Assembly (NCBI RefSeq): GCF_026342405.1
Contig: NZ_JAPEMU010000001.1
Location: forward strand, 6,882,001-6,946,000
Source: Kitasatospora sp. NBC_00240
GTDB taxonomy: Bacteria > Actinomycetota > Actinomycetes > Streptomycetales > Streptomycetaceae
DNA: 64,000 nucleotides
Direction of reading: 5' to 3'
The notes below the pieces were generated by a model. The model was not told the origin of the DNA and ran no database searches. It was given only the letters and a program-made list of their open reading frames with translations. Shown here piece after piece: positions 34,856 through 44,591 of this stretch; position 1 is the stretch's first letter, and each line of letters begins with the position of its first letter. The position numbers and the translations under genes were made by a program.

Positions 34856-36633
34856 TGACCATCCTCAACGAGCCCGCCGCGGCCGGCGGGGGCGCCGGGG
34901 CCGTCACGGTCGGCGGGGGCCAGCGCACCCGCAAGCCGGGTTCCACCATCATCAAGTGGCTGACCACCACCGACCACAAGACGATCGGCACCCTGTACCT
35001 GGGGACGTCGTTCGCCTTCTTCCTGATCGGTGGCATCCTCGCCCTGGTCATGCGCGCCGAGCTGGCTCGTCCCGGGACCCAGATCCTGTCGAACGAGCAG
35101 TTCAACCAGGCGTTCACGATGCACGGCACGATCATGCTGCTGATGTTCGCGACGCCGCTGTTCGCGGGCTTCGCGAACTGGATCATGCCGCTGCAGATCG
35201 GCGCGCCCGACGTGGCGTTCCCGCGGCTGAACATGTTCGCCTACTGGCTGTACCTGTTCGGCTCGACGATCGCGGTGGCCGGCTTCGTCACCCCGCAGGG
35301 CGCGGCCGACTTCGGCTGGTTCGCCTACTCGCCGCTGTCCGACGCCGTCCGCTCGCCGGGCATCGGCGCCGACATGTGGATCATGGGTCTGGCCTTCTCC
35401 GGTTTCGGCACCATCCTCGGCGCGGTCAACTTCATCACCACGATCATCTGCATGCGCGCGCCCGGCATGACGATGTTCCGGATGTCGATCTTCGTCTGGA
35501 ACGTCCTGCTGACCGCGGTGCTCGTCCTGCTGGCCTTCCCGGTCCTCGCCGCCGCGCTCTTCGCGCTGGAGGCGGATCGAAAGTTCGGGGCTCACGTCTT
35601 CGACCCGGCGAACGGCGGGGCGCTGCTCTGGCAGCACCTGTTCTGGTTCTTCGGTCACCCCGAGGTCTACATCATCGCGCTGCCGTTCTTCGGCATCGTG
35701 TCGGAGATCATCCCGGTCTTCAGCCGCAAGCCGATGTTCGGCTACTCCGGCCTGATCGCGGCCACCATCGCGATCGCCGGTCTGTCCGTGACGGTGTGGG
35801 CGCACCACATGTACGTCACCGGGCAGGTGCTGCTGCCGTTCTTCTCCTTCATGACTTTCCTGATCGCGGTCCCGACCGGTGTGAAGTTCTTCAACTGGGT
35901 CGGCACCATGTGGAAGGGCTCGCTGAGCTTCGAGACCCCGATGCTCTGGACGATCGGCTTCCTGGTCACCTTCCTCTTCGGTGGTCTGACCGGTGTCCTG
36001 CTGGCCTCCCCGCCGATCGACTTCCACGTCTCGGACTCGTACTTCGTCGTCGCCCACTTCCACTACGTGGTCTTCGGCACCGTCGTCTTCGCGATGTTCG
36101 CCGGCTTCCACTTCTGGTGGCCGAAGATGACGGGCAAGATGCTCGACGAGCGCCTCGGGAAGATCACCTTCTGGACGCTGTTCATCGGCTTCCACGCGAC
36201 CTTCCTGGTCCAGCACTGGCTCGGCGCCGAGGGCATGCCCCGCCGCTACGCCGACTACCTGGTCTCGGACGGCTTCACCACCCTGAACACCGTCTCCACC
36301 ATCGGCTCCTTCCTGCTCGGCCTGTCGATCCTGCCGTTCCTCTACAACGTCTGGAAGACCGCCAAGTACGGTGAGAAGATCGAGGTCGACGACCCGTGGG
36401 GCTACGGCCGCTCGCTGGAGTGGGCGACCTCCTGCCCGCCGCCGCGGCACAACTTCCTCACCCTCCCGCGCATCCGCTCGGAATCCCCGGCGTTCGACCT
36501 GCACCACCCGGAGATCGCCGCGCTGGACTACCTGGAGGCGCACGGTGAGCCGGCCAAGCACTTCGCCGGCGTGACCCCGGCCAAGTACGACAACCCGCAG
36601 CTGGGCAAGGGCAAGAAGGACGGCGACGCCTGA
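34855..36633 (+). CDS. ctaD: Cytochrome c oxidase subunit I
   Basis: 592 residues with about twelve membrane helices. The haem-copper centre is plain: the low-spin haem ligand in [15 protein letters not shown], the CuB and Tyr cross-link helix [14 protein letters not shown], the AHHMYVTG histidine pair and [17 protein letters not shown]. This is the catalytic subunit of the aa3 oxidase, reducing oxygen and pumping protons. Start is GTG 34855 overlapping the ctaC stop. The length and the C-terminal hydrophilic tail ([16 protein letters not shown]) are typical for actinobacteria. Confidence 0.98.
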   Translation: MTILNEPAAAGGGAGAVTVGGGQRTRKPGSTIIKWLTTTDHKTIGTLYLGTSFAFFLIGGILALVMRAELARPGTQILSNEQFNQAFTMHGTIMLLMFATPLFAGFANWIMPLQIGAPDVAFPRLNMFAYWLYLFGSTIAVAGFVTPQGAADFGWFAYSPLSDAVRSPGIGADMWIMGLAFSGFGTILGAVNFITTIICMRAPGMTMFRMSIFVWNVLLTAVLVLLAFPVLAAALFALEADRKFGAHVFDPANGGALLWQHLFWFFGHPEVYIIALPFFGIVSEIIPVFSRKPMFGYSGLIAATIAIAGLSVTVWAHHMYVTGQVLLPFFSFMTFLIAVPTGVKFFNWVGTMWKGSLSFETPMLWTIGFLVTFLFGGLTGVLLASPPIDFHVSDSYFVVAHFHYVVFGTVVFAMFAGFHFWWPKMTGKMLDERLGKITFWTLFIGFHATFLVQHWLGAEGMPRRYADYLVSDGFTTLNTVSTIGSFLLGLSILPFLYNVWKTAKYGEKIEVDDPWGYGRSLEWATSCPPPRHNFLTLPRIRSESPAFDLHHPEIAALDYLEAHGEPAKHFAGVTPAKYDNPQLGKGKKDGDA

Positions 36634-37049
36634 TGAAGGAACAGGGCAAGATCTTCCTGGGCTTCGCGGTCTTCATCCTCGCGATGGCCATCACATACGG
36701 CATCTGGACCTCGAAGAGCGACCTCGGGTTCGAGGCGGCCGGTACCACCGCGCTGGTCCTGGCGACCGGCCTCTGCGCCATGATCGGGTACTACCTCGCC
36801 TTCACCGCCCGCCGGGTGGACAGCGGCGCGGGTGACAACCCCGAGGCCGAGGTCGCGGACGACGCCGGCGAGATGGGCTTCTTCGCCCCGCACAGCTGGC
36901 AGCCGCTCTCGCTGGCGATCGGCGGCGCGCTCGCGTTCTGCGGCGTGATCTTCGGGTGGTGGCTGCTGTACTGGTCGATCCCGATCATCCTGATCGGCCT
37001 GTACGGCTGGGTCTTCGAGTTCTACCGGGGCGAGGACCAGAACCAGTAG
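36633..37049 (+). CDS. ctaF: Cytochrome c oxidase subunit IV (actinobacterial)
   Basis: 138 residues with four hydrophobic segments: IFLGFAVFILAMAITYGIW, TTALVLATGLCAMIGYYLAF, SLAIGGALAFCGVIFGWWLL and IPIILIGLYGWVFEFY. This is the small actinobacteria-specific fourth subunit of the aa3 branch in the bc1-aa3 supercomplex. ATG 36633 overlaps the ctaD stop (TGATG). It ends the operon, and a hairpin lies 20 bases beyond the stop. Confidence 0.95.
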   Translation: MKEQGKIFLGFAVFILAMAITYGIWTSKSDLGFEAAGTTALVLATGLCAMIGYYLAFTARRVDSGAGDNPEAEVADDAGEMGFFAPHSWQPLSLAIGGALAFCGVIFGWWLLYWSIPIILIGLYGWVFEFYRGEDQNQ

Positions 37050-37068
37050 GTTCCTCCCGCTCAACCAC

Positions 37069-37104
37069 AGGGCCGGGCTTCCCGCAAGGGGCGCCCGGCC
37101 CTGC
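37069..37104 (+). terminator. ctaCDF operon terminator
   Basis: CAGGGCCGGGC pairs perfectly with GCCCGGCCCTG across a 14-base loop, 20 bases past the ctaF stop. No clear U-tract. Confidence 0.75.
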
Positions 37105-37219
37105 TGCGTCCGCCGGGTGGCGGGCTCACCCCTCCGGCTCAGCGGGAGGTCCTCCGGATGTCGCTATCCGTGCGGTGTTCCTACGATCTGAACAATCGTG
37201 CGACCCCTCGGAGGCGGGC

Positions 37220-38485
37220 ATGACCGGCAGGCGCGGAACCTCAGGCATACGCAGCAGCATCTCCCTCGCACTCATCTGCATAACCCCGCTGGCCGCCTGC
37301 TCCTCGGGCGGATCGGAGCAGGCCACCGAGCCCTCCCGGACGGTGGACGCGGCCCCGCTGGTGCACACCTCGGCCACCGGCGGCCTCGACCCCTCCCAGC
37401 CCCTCACCGTGACCGCCGAGCCCGGCACCCGGCTCACCGACGTCACCCTCAGCGGTCCGGACGGGCACCTGGTCGCCGGAAAGCTCTCCGAGGACCAGCG
37501 CAGCTGGCAGAGCACCGGCCATCTGAAGGCCGCCACCAGCTACACCGTGAAGATCGCCGCCGACGACGGCAAGGGCGGCCGGGGCGAGACCAGCTCCACC
37601 TTCAGCACCGTCGCGGCGCAGCGGCTGCTCACCGCCGAACTCGGACCCGACTCCTCGGGCAGCGGCGTCTACGGCGTCGGCCAGCCGCTCACCGTGAAGC
37701 TCTCCGAGGCGGTCAAGGACCCGGCCGCCCGTCAGGAGGTCGAGAGCGCGCTGCGGGTCGTCTCCCAGCCCGCCGTGATCGGTGCCTGGTACTGGGTCGA
37801 CGACCAGAACCTGCACTTCCGGCCGAAGGACTACTGGCCGGCCAACGCCACGGTCGCCCTGAGCTTCGACGGCGAAGGCGTCCGGATCTCCGACGGCCTG
37901 TACGGCGGCCCGCCGGCCAGCCTGGCGCTGAAGACCGGCGACCGGGTCGAGAGCGTGGTGGACGCCGCCACCCACGAGCTCACCCTCACCCGCAACGGCC
38001 AGCCGGTGCGCACCATCCCGGTCACCACCGGCAAGCCCGGCTTCTCCACCCGCAACGGCATCAAGGTGGTGCTCGGCCAGGAGCGCTCGGTGCGGATGAG
38101 CGGGGAGTCGATCGGGATCGCGGCCGGCAGCTCGGAGTCCTACGACCTGCAGGTCGAGTGGGCCACCCGGGTCACCTGGAGCGGCGAGTACGTCCACGCC
38201 GCGCCCTGGTCGGTGGCCTCCCAGGGCGTCGACAACGTCAGCCACGGCTGTACCGGCATGAGCACCGAGAACGCCAAGTGGTTCTACGAGCAGACCCGGG
38301 TCGGCGACCTCGTCCAGGTGGTCAACAGCAAGGGCGCCGGCATGGAGCCCTTCGGCAACGGCTTCGGCGACTGGAACCTCACCTGGGACGACTGGGTGAA
38401 GCACAGCGCCACCGGGAAGCCGGTCAGCACCGACGGCCCGGTCAGCCAGGGTCAGACCGCCGCGGTGATCCTGCCGCAGCTGTAG
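37220..38485 (+). CDS. L,D-transpeptidase lipoprotein (LdtMt2-like)
   Basis: 421 residues from ATG 37220 with GGAGG six bases upstream. The signal peptide ends in LAAC, a lipobox (lipid-anchored outside). Two Ig-like domains follow (about 50-150 and 150-270; the second has VGQPLTVKLSEAV and WYWVDDQNLHFRPKDYWP). The catalytic YkuD domain starts near DAATHELTLTRNGQPVRTIPV and carries the active-site NVSHGCTGMS with the nucleophilic cysteine. The C-terminal WNLTWDDW segment is typical of Ldt enzymes. It makes 3-3 cross-links in peptidoglycan. Monocistronic, between the two respiratory operons. Confidence 0.94.
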   Translation: MTGRRGTSGIRSSISLALICITPLAACSSGGSEQATEPSRTVDAAPLVHTSATGGLDPSQPLTVTAEPGTRLTDVTLSGPDGHLVAGKLSEDQRSWQSTGHLKAATSYTVKIAADDGKGGRGETSSTFSTVAAQRLLTAELGPDSSGSGVYGVGQPLTVKLSEAVKDPAARQEVESALRVVSQPAVIGAWYWVDDQNLHFRPKDYWPANATVALSFDGEGVRISDGLYGGPPASLALKTGDRVESVVDAATHELTLTRNGQPVRTIPVTTGKPGFSTRNGIKVVLGQERSVRMSGESIGIAAGSSESYDLQVEWATRVTWSGEYVHAAPWSVASQGVDNVSHGCTGMSTENAKWFYEQTRVGDLVQVVNSKGAGMEPFGNGFGDWNLTWDDWVKHSATGKPVSTDGPVSQGQTAAVILPQL

Positions 38486-38903
38486 AAGTACGGCCGGCCC
38501 CACGGTGACAGCGCGCAGCTACTCGATCTTGTAGGGACCTCCGGGTGGTACGGAGTTGCCGTCCTCGCCTTTGATTGGTGCGTGCATCAGATGTGCGGCC
38601 GGCTCACAGTCAGCAGTGGCGCCGGCGGTATGCGGCCGGGACGTCTGCGCCGACTCGAGGAATCGGGCGGTGATGGGCGGAGCGGGGACCGTGGTCCCGG
38701 CGTCTGCGGACGAGGGAGCGGCGGGGCTGAAGCAGCAGACAGGTGAGGCCCTCGTCCTGCGGGTCCGAGCGTCGCAGCGGGGTGAAGATCTCCGCTGCGA
38801 CGCCTCCCCATCGTCACGCAGGACACTCTCGATCGAGGGCCATGCCCGCAGCCGGGCCAGCGGGGCCCCCTCGGCCCGCCTCCGCGCACCGACCGGCAAA
38901 GCT
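38486..38903. other. Unassigned gap with possible gene remnants
   Basis: 418 bases between convergent genes. Base composition is less GC-skewed than the neighbours and rich in GATC/CAGC-type mixed sequence. The minus strand ends in a short frame, MHAPIKGEDGNSVPPGGPYKIE (38519-38587), and plus and minus frames through it have stretches such as EIFTPLRRSDPQDEG in a different frame. It could be a decayed gene with frameshifts. No intact gene is supported. Confidence 0.4.
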
Positions 38904-39275
38904 CTACGAGGCCTCGTAGGCCATCCGCAGTGCCGTCGCGACCGCCGCCTCGGCGTCCGCCCGGGGGACGCCGAGGCGGCGGGCCCGCTCCGCATACTCG
39001 GTGGCGGCGGCGGCCGTGAGGCGGTGGGCGGTGTCCCCGGTGGCGGCGATCAGGGTGCCGCGTCGGCCGTGCGTCTCGACCACGCCCTCCGCCTCCAGCT
39101 CCCGGTAGGCCCGGGCGACGGTGTTCGCGGCCAGCCCGAGCCGCTCGGCCAGCGCCCGTACGGTGGGCAGCTTCAGGCCGGTGGGCAGCTCGCCGCTGCG
39201 GGCCTGCTCGGCGATCTGGGACCGGATCTGCTCGTACGGGGGAGTGGCGGCATCGGGGTCGACGGACAACTGCAC
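38904..39275 (-). CDS. GntR family (YtrA-type) transcriptional regulator
   Basis: 123 residues from GTG 39275 with AGGAG six bases upstream. PPYEQIRSQIAEQARSGELPTGLKLPTVRALAERLGLAANTVARAYRELEAEGVVETHGRRGT is a full GntR winged helix (about 12-78). The effector part is only ~45 helical residues, as in the YtrA subfamily, which usually sits with an ABC transporter. No such transporter is next to it here. It lies behind the qcrB terminator, so it should have its own promoter in the 120-base gap. Confidence 0.9.
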   Translation of the reverse strand: MQLSVDPDAATPPYEQIRSQIAEQARSGELPTGLKLPTVRALAERLGLAANTVARAYRELEAEGVVETHGRRGTLIAATGDTAHRLTAAAATEYAERARRLGVPRADAEAAVATALRMAYEAS

Positions 39276-39323
39276 GAGGGCTCCTGACGGGCGGTGGGAC
39301 GGTACGGAAGGTGGGACGGTCCG

Positions 39324-39373
39324 GAAAAGCCCGAGGGCCGCCGACCAGGGAAGTCTGGTCAGCGGCCCTCGGG
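39324..39373 (-). terminator. qcrB terminator
   Basis: A 19-pair stem with one mismatch (CCCGAGGGCCGC.GACCAG) and a GGAAGT loop. On the minus strand it is followed by CUUUUCC (AAAA at 39325-39328). It ends the ctaE-qcrCAB transcript. Confidence 0.88.
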
Positions 39374-39396
39374 GGTGACGCGGGGTGCGTACGGGA

Positions 39397-41055
39397 TCAG
39401 TGGTGGCCGTGGCCGCTGGTGATCTCGTGGTGCTCCTCGGCGGTCGGCTTGGCGATCTGGCTGCCTTCGCCGTAGAAGCCGCGGGAGAGCTTGGCACGGG
39501 TCTTGGTGAGGACGCCGGTCTTGGCGGCGACACCGTTCTCGTCCACCTCGGCGGGCAGCTCCATCGGGAGGGGCTGCTCGTGCGCGGTGAGCTTGTGCAG
39601 CTTGTCCTGCGGGAGCTGCGCGTGGATCTCGACGAACTCGCCGTGCGGCAGGCGCTTGATGACGCCGGTCTCGCGGCCGTGCAGCACCTTCTCCCGGTCA
39701 CGGCGCTGGAGGCCGAGGCACCAGCGCTTGGTGATCACGAAGGTGATCACCGGGAGGACGAAGAAGGCCACCCGGACGAAGTACGTGATGTCGTTGATCG
39801 ACAGGTGCAGGTGGGTCGCGATCAGGTCGTTGCCACCACCGATCAGCAGCACCAGGTACAGGCTGATCCAGGCCGCGCCGAGGCCGGTGCGGACCGGGGC
39901 GTTGCGCGGGCGGTCCAGGATGTGGTGCTCGCGCTTGTCACCGCTGACCCAGGACTCGATGAACGGGTAGACCGCGATGACGGCCAGCACCAGCGGGAAG
40001 ACCATCAGCGGCACGAACACACCCATGTTCAGGGTGTGGCCCCAGGCGCGGATCTCCCAGCCCGGCATGATGCGGATCAGGCCCTCGGAGAAGCCCATGT
40101 ACCAGTCCGGCTGGGCGTCGGTCGACACCTGGTCGGGGCGGTACGGGCCGTACGCCCAGATCGGGTTGACGGTCGCGATCGCGGCCATCGCCGAGATGAT
40201 GCCGAAGACCAGGAAGAAGAAGCCACCGGCCTTCGCCATGTAGACCGGCATCAGCGGCATGCCGACGACGTTCTTCTCGGTCTTGCCCGGTCCGGCCCAC
40301 TGGGTGTGCTTGTGGTAGAAGACCAGGATCAGGTGCGCCACCAGCAGACCCACCATCACACCCGGGATGAGCAGGATGTGGATGGTGAAGAAGCGCGGAA
40401 TGATTTCCGTGCCCGGGAACTGCCCGCCGAACAGGAAGAACTGGAGGTAGGTGCCCACCAGCGGGACGGCCAGGACCGCGCCCTCCATGAAGCGGACGCC
40501 CGTACCGGAGAGCAGGTCGTCCGGCAGCGAGTAGCCCATGAAGCCGTCGAACATGCCCAGGAAGAGCAGCAGGAACCCGAAGATCCAGTTGACCTCACGG
40601 GGCTTGCGGAACGCGCCGGTGAAGAACACGCGCATCATGTGCACGAGCATCGCGGCGACGAACACGATCGCGGCCCAGTGGTGGATCTGGCGGATCAGCA
40701 GACCGCCGCGGACATCGAAGCTGATGTCCATCGTGGAGGCGTAGGCCTCCGACATCCTGATGCCGTTCAGCGGGGCGTAGGAGCCGTGGTAGACGACCTC
40801 GCCCATGCTCGGGTTGAAGAAGAGCGTCAGGTAGACGCCCGTCAGGATGATGATGATGAAGGTGTAGAGGCAGATCTCACCGAGCATGAAGGACCAGTGG
40901 TCCGGGAAGATCTTGCGCAGGTTGGCCTTGGCGAGGGAGTAGATCCCCAGCCGGCCGTCCGCCCAGTCCGCTACCGCCTCGGCCTTGTTGGCGGGCTTTT
41001 CGCGGGTGCTGGCCGGCTTGGACGCGCCACGGGTGGCGCTGTTCGCGGCACTCAT
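39397..41055 (-). CDS. qcrB: Cytochrome bc1 complex cytochrome b subunit
   Basis: 552 residues from ATG 41055 with GGGAG six bases upstream. About eight to nine membrane helices. The b-haem histidines are in QIHHWAAIVFVAAMLVHMMR and FFTIHILLIPGVMVGLLVAHL, and the Qo-site PDWY motif is in AQPDWYMGFSEGLIRIMPGWE (split). It oxidises menaquinol in the bc1-aa3 supercomplex. The ~130-residue hydrophilic C-terminal extension is the actinobacterial type; it ends in a His-rich tail (EEHHEITSGHGHH). The start overlaps the end of qcrA by four bases. Confidence 0.97.
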   Translation of the reverse strand: MSAANSATRGASKPASTREKPANKAEAVADWADGRLGIYSLAKANLRKIFPDHWSFMLGEICLYTFIIIILTGVYLTLFFNPSMGEVVYHGSYAPLNGIRMSEAYASTMDISFDVRGGLLIRQIHHWAAIVFVAAMLVHMMRVFFTGAFRKPREVNWIFGFLLLFLGMFDGFMGYSLPDDLLSGTGVRFMEGAVLAVPLVGTYLQFFLFGGQFPGTEIIPRFFTIHILLIPGVMVGLLVAHLILVFYHKHTQWAGPGKTEKNVVGMPLMPVYMAKAGGFFFLVFGIISAMAAIATVNPIWAYGPYRPDQVSTDAQPDWYMGFSEGLIRIMPGWEIRAWGHTLNMGVFVPLMVFPLVLAVIAVYPFIESWVSGDKREHHILDRPRNAPVRTGLGAAWISLYLVLLIGGGNDLIATHLHLSINDITYFVRVAFFVLPVITFVITKRWCLGLQRRDREKVLHGRETGVIKRLPHGEFVEIHAQLPQDKLHKLTAHEQPLPMELPAEVDENGVAAKTGVLTKTRAKLSRGFYGEGSQIAKPTAEEHHEITSGHGHH

Positions 41056-42119
41056 GAGCGCTCCCAGAAACTCGGGCCGACGGGCTCCGCGAAGTCGCCG
41101 GTGGCGACCAGGAAGCCCTCTTCGTTGGTGGTGATCTTGAGCTGCGGCAGCGGGTGGCCGGCCGGGCCGAAGATCACGCGGGCGCCGTCGGCCAGGTCGA
41201 AGGTCGACTGGTGGCAGGGGCACAGCGCGTGGTGCGTCTGCTGCTCGTAGAGGCTGATCGGGCAGCCGACGTGCGTGCAGATCTTGGAGTAGGCCAGGAT
41301 GCCCTCGAAGCCGAGCTCCGCGGAGTCCTTGTCCTTGATGTTCTCCGGGGCGATCCGGACGAGCATCAGCGCGTCCTTGGCGATCTGCTGCTGGAAGAAC
41401 TCGTCGTCCTCCTCCAGGCCCTCGGGCTTGGCGAAGGTCAGCGAGCCGACGACGATGTCCTCGGCCTTCATCGGCTTGTTGGTGTTCATGTTGACCAGCG
41501 GCAGCGGGTGCTCCGGCGTGGCCAGGTCCCAGCCGGTGTGCTGCAGCTTGTCCTCGGGCAGCGGGCCCAGGTCGCGCAGCAGCACCACACCCGACAGCGG
41601 GACGAGCGCCATCGAGCCGATCAGGGTGTTGCGGATCATCTTGCGGCGGCCGAAGCCGGACTCGGCGGCGCCGGTCTTGAACTGCTCGATGACGTCCGCG
41701 CGGACCTCGTCGTCAGCCTCGATCGGGTGCCGCTCCGCCGGGAGCTCGTGGTCCGACATCAGCGTGCGGGCCCAGTGGACCGCGCCCGCGCCGATGCAGA
41801 ACAGCGCCACCCCGAGGGTCAGGCCGAGCGCGAAGTTCAGCGCGCTGACGTGGCCCAGCGGGAAGATGTAGACGATCTTGTCTGCGTCGATCGCCACGTA
41901 GGAGGCGATGAAGCCCACGGTGGCGAGCATCGACACGACGAACATCAGCGAGACCTGGCGCTCGGCGCGCTTGGCCGCCCGCTCGTCGATGTCGGTGCGA
42001 CGCGGTTCGTGGGCCGGCAGGCCCGGGTCGGCGAACGGGTCACCGTGCGTGGCGACCTCGTGCTGCCCTGCGGAGCCGTGCGACTCCGGGAGCTTGTCTT
42101 CTGACATGTCGTGGCTCAT
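41052..42119 (-). CDS. qcrA: Cytochrome bc1 complex Rieske iron-sulfur subunit
   Basis: 355 residues. ATG 42119 overlaps the qcrC stop (ATGA); ATG 42107 is an alternative. Three N-terminal membrane helices (VSLMFVVSMLATVGFIASYV, ALNFALGLTLGVALFCIGAG and TLIGSMALVPLSGVVLL), a feature of the actinobacterial Rieske protein, precede the [2Fe-2S] domain with CTHVGCPISL and CPCHQSTFDLADGARVIFGP, giving two Cys and two His ligands plus the disulfide cysteines. It carries electrons from quinol to QcrC. Confidence 0.97.
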   Translation of the reverse strand: MSHDMSEDKLPESHGSAGQHEVATHGDPFADPGLPAHEPRRTDIDERAAKRAERQVSLMFVVSMLATVGFIASYVAIDADKIVYIFPLGHVSALNFALGLTLGVALFCIGAGAVHWARTLMSDHELPAERHPIEADDEVRADVIEQFKTGAAESGFGRRKMIRNTLIGSMALVPLSGVVLLRDLGPLPEDKLQHTGWDLATPEHPLPLVNMNTNKPMKAEDIVVGSLTFAKPEGLEEDDEFFQQQIAKDALMLVRIAPENIKDKDSAELGFEGILAYSKICTHVGCPISLYEQQTHHALCPCHQSTFDLADGARVIFGPAGHPLPQLKITTNEEGFLVATGDFAEPVGPSFWERS

Positions 42120-42922
42120 GACTTCCGGGCCTTGGTGGTGTGGGCGGCGACCCAGATCGCGACCGCGATGAGCACGCCGAGACCGAAGATCCAACCGAAC
42201 AGACCCTCGGTCACCGGACCGAGGCTGCCCAGGGTCAGACCACCGGGGTTGGGCTCCTCGTCGAGGTGGCGGACGAAGGCCACGATCTGGCGCTTCTGCT
42301 CCTCGGGCATGGTCGTGTCCGGGAAGGAGGGCATGTTCTGCGGGCCGGTCTGCATGGCCTCGTAGATGTGCTTGGCGTCCACACCCTCCAGCGAGGGGGC
42401 GTACTTGCCCTGGGTGAGGGCACCACCCTGGCCGGCGAAGTTGTGGCACTGGGCGCAGTTGGTGCGGAACAGCTCGCCGCCCGCAGCCACGTCATCCGGG
42501 TTGGTCGAGGTGTACTGCTTCTCGGTCGGCGCCACCGGGCCCGGGCCGAGCGACGCGACGAACGCCGCGAGCTGGTCGATCTCGTGCTGGGAGTAGATGT
42601 TCTTCTTCTTCGGCACCTGGGCGCCGGGCTGCTGGGCCGGCATGCGGCCCGTGGCGACCTGGAAGTCGACCGCGGCGGAGCCGACGCCGACCAGGCTCGG
42701 ACCGTCACTGCTGCCCTCGCCGTTGAGGCCGTGGCAGGAGGAGCAGCCGACCGCGAAGAGCTTCTTGCCCTCGTCGATCGCGAGCGACTGCGCGGCAGTG
42801 TCGGCCTGCGCCTTCTCGGCGGGCGCGAACGCGGCGTACAGCCCCCCGGTGGCCGCCAGGGCGAGAAGTAGAACGACCAGCGCCGCCAGTGGGTGGCGCC
42901 GTCGTGCGGAGAGCTTTTTCAC
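42116..42922 (-). CDS. qcrC: Cytochrome bc1 complex dihaem cytochrome c subunit
   Basis: 268 residues from GTG 42922. An N-terminal signal anchor (HPLAALVVLLLALAATGGLYAAF) is followed by two c-type haem domains with CSSCHG (about residue 60) and CAQCHN (about 158), and a C-terminal membrane helix (WIFGLGVLIAVAIWVAAH). Two haems on one polypeptide replace a soluble cytochrome c and link bc1 directly to the oxidase. The ribosome site is weak, but the gene is in the ctaE-qcrC-qcrA-qcrB unit. Confidence 0.97.
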   Translation of the reverse strand: MKKLSARRRHPLAALVVLLLALAATGGLYAAFAPAEKAQADTAAQSLAIDEGKKLFAVGCSSCHGLNGEGSSDGPSLVGVGSAAVDFQVATGRMPAQQPGAQVPKKKNIYSQHEIDQLAAFVASLGPGPVAPTEKQYTSTNPDDVAAGGELFRTNCAQCHNFAGQGGALTQGKYAPSLEGVDAKHIYEAMQTGPQNMPSFPDTTMPEEQKRQIVAFVRHLDEEPNPGGLTLGSLGPVTEGLFGWIFGLGVLIAVAIWVAAHTTKARKS

Positions 42923-43108
42923 GGAATAACCCCGGTGTCAGGATCTGGTCGACTGGTGGGTGCGCCCGGCGGCCGGTCTGGCCGGAACGGCAGGCTGCCT
43001 GTCTAGGGCTGCGCGCGCGGTCGGTCGGTGGGTGCGTCGTTCACCGGCAGCAGGGTCGTCTTCGGTGAGGGCGCCCCGCGGCCGGCGGCCAGCGACCTGA
43101 TCAGCTGG

Positions 43109-43729
43109 TTACTTGATCAGGTAGATGGTCGCGAACAGGCCGATCCACACGACGTCGACGAAGTGCCAGTAGTACGACACCACGATGGCGGCCGTGGCCT
43201 GCTCGTGCGTGAAGCGCTTGGCAGCGTACGTGCGCCCCAGGACCAGCAGGAAGGCGATCAGACCGCCCGTCACGTGCATACCGTGGAAGCCGGTGGTCAG
43301 GTAGAACACCGTGCCGTACGGGTCGGAGGACAGCGACAGGCCGTCCTTCTTGACCAGCTCGGTGTACTCGAAGATCTGGCCGCCGATGAAGATCGCGCCC
43401 ATCACGAAGGTGATGACGAACCACGAGCGGAGCTTCTTCACGTCACCGCGCTCGGCGGCGAAGACGCCGAGCTGGCAGGTCAGCGAGGAGAGCACCAGGA
43501 TCGTGGTGTTGACGGAGGAGAAGGGCACGTTGAGCGCGTGCGCCTTCTCGCTCCAGAACTCCGGCCCCTTCACGGAGCGGAGAGTGAAGTACATCGCGAA
43601 GAGGGCCGCGAAGAACATCAACTCGGAACTCAGCCAGACGATCGTTCCGACGCTGACCATGTTCGGCCGGTTGACCGATCCGTGCGCGTGCCCGGTTTCT
43701 ACTGCTGTTGCTGTCGCCACGACGGACAT
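43109..43729 (-). CDS. ctaE: Cytochrome c oxidase subunit III
   Basis: 206 residues from ATG 43729, with about five membrane helices (the short actinobacterial form). Family segments are [23 protein letters not shown], a helix with [41 protein letters not shown] and [20 protein letters not shown]. It is the structural partner of subunit I. The gene heads the minus-strand unit with the three qcr genes; a 186-base gap before qcrC may carry an extra promoter. Confidence 0.96.
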   Translation of the reverse strand: MSVVATATAVETGHAHGSVNRPNMVSVGTIVWLSSELMFFAALFAMYFTLRSVKGPEFWSEKAHALNVPFSSVNTTILVLSSLTCQLGVFAAERGDVKKLRSWFVITFVMGAIFIGGQIFEYTELVKKDGLSLSSDPYGTVFYLTTGFHGMHVTGGLIAFLLVLGRTYAAKRFTHEQATAAIVVSYYWHFVDVVWIGLFATIYLIK

Positions 43730-44165
43730 TATGTCGGTCCCTTATTCCGTCTTCACGCCGGGGGGTCTCCCTCGGAGTGTCCGGTGCGTGCGATATGCCC
43801 CGTTGGGGGCCGTGAGCGGGTCCGGCGGGCCGGTCGGCGCGGCTATGTCCGTTTTCTGACGGTTGTTCGGGCCTCCGGGGGCTCGCCGGATGACCCCGAG
43901 CACTCCTTTGCCCTGCGTGTCGGGGGCTCCGCCGTCCACCGGGTCGGCTAGCGGTCCGCCGTACGGGTGGTCTGTGCGCGTCAGGGTGACGCGGTGCCCC
44001 CGGGCGGGTGACGGTTCAGCGCGGCGCCTTGGAACCGGCGCCGTCCGGTCCGCCCGCCGATCTCCTCGGCGGGATCGCGCGGGAGGGGCTCCACGGCGGG
44101 TGATCGGGAGTAGCATCCGGAAGAGGTGGACGTGGTCCGGATCACATTTGAGGGAGCAGGGCCCC
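43730..44165. other. ctaE / receiver-protein divergent region
   Basis: 436 bases. It holds the ctaE promoter and that of the plus-strand receiver gene. TAGCAT at 44111-44116 is a possible -10 for the plus gene. GGCGCC-TTGGAACC-GGCGCC near 44030 is a small inverted repeat. No ORF or riboswitch was recognised. Confidence 0.4.
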
Positions 44166-44591
44166 ATGGCGCACACGACCGACGAGACGCTCACCGTCCT
44201 CGTCTACAGCGATGACCGCAACACCCGCGAGCAGGTGCGGACGGCCCTCGGCCGGCGCCCGGCCGCGGATCTTCCCGAGCTCGAGTACCTGGAGTGCGCG
44301 ACCACGCCCGCGGTGCTCCGCGCACTGGAGAAGGGCGGGGTGGACCTCTGCGTCCTGGACGGCGAGGCCGTCCCGGCCGGCGGCCTGGGCCTGGGCCGCC
44401 AGCTCAAGGACGAGATCTACGGCTGCCCGCCCGTGCTGGTGCTGATCGGCCGGCCGCAGGACTCCTGGCTGGCCGCCTGGAGCCGGGCCGACGCCGCCAT
44501 CTCCCACCCGGTGGATCCGGTGGCGCTGGCCGAGGCCGCCGCCACCCTGCTCCGCAACCGGATCGCGGGCCGGACCCCGGCCACCCACTGA
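44166..44591 (+). CDS. Stand-alone receiver-like protein with an altered active site
   Basis: 141 residues from ATG 44166, GGGAG about 11 bases upstream. It has the CheY fold: [20 protein letters not shown] (acidic pair), [15 protein letters not shown] (the phospho-acceptor Asp), [14 protein letters not shown] and [15 protein letters not shown]. The usual Thr/Ser after strand four is replaced and the invariant Lys of K-P is His. There is no output domain. It may act as a phosphorylation-independent adaptor. Its place between ctaE and trpD is common in Streptomyces. Confidence 0.8.
   Translation: MAHTTDETLTVLVYSDDRNTREQVRTALGRRPAADLPELEYLECATTPAVLRALEKGGVDLCVLDGEAVPAGGLGLGRQLKDEIYGCPPVLVLIGRPQDSWLAAWSRADAAISHPVDPVALAEAAATLLRNRIAGRTPATH

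Noticed and set aside
38519-38995. Intact 158-codon minus-strand gene
   Set aside because: Arginine-rich N-terminal half overlaps the GntR gene, with no ribosome site or family features; treated as a possible remnant only.
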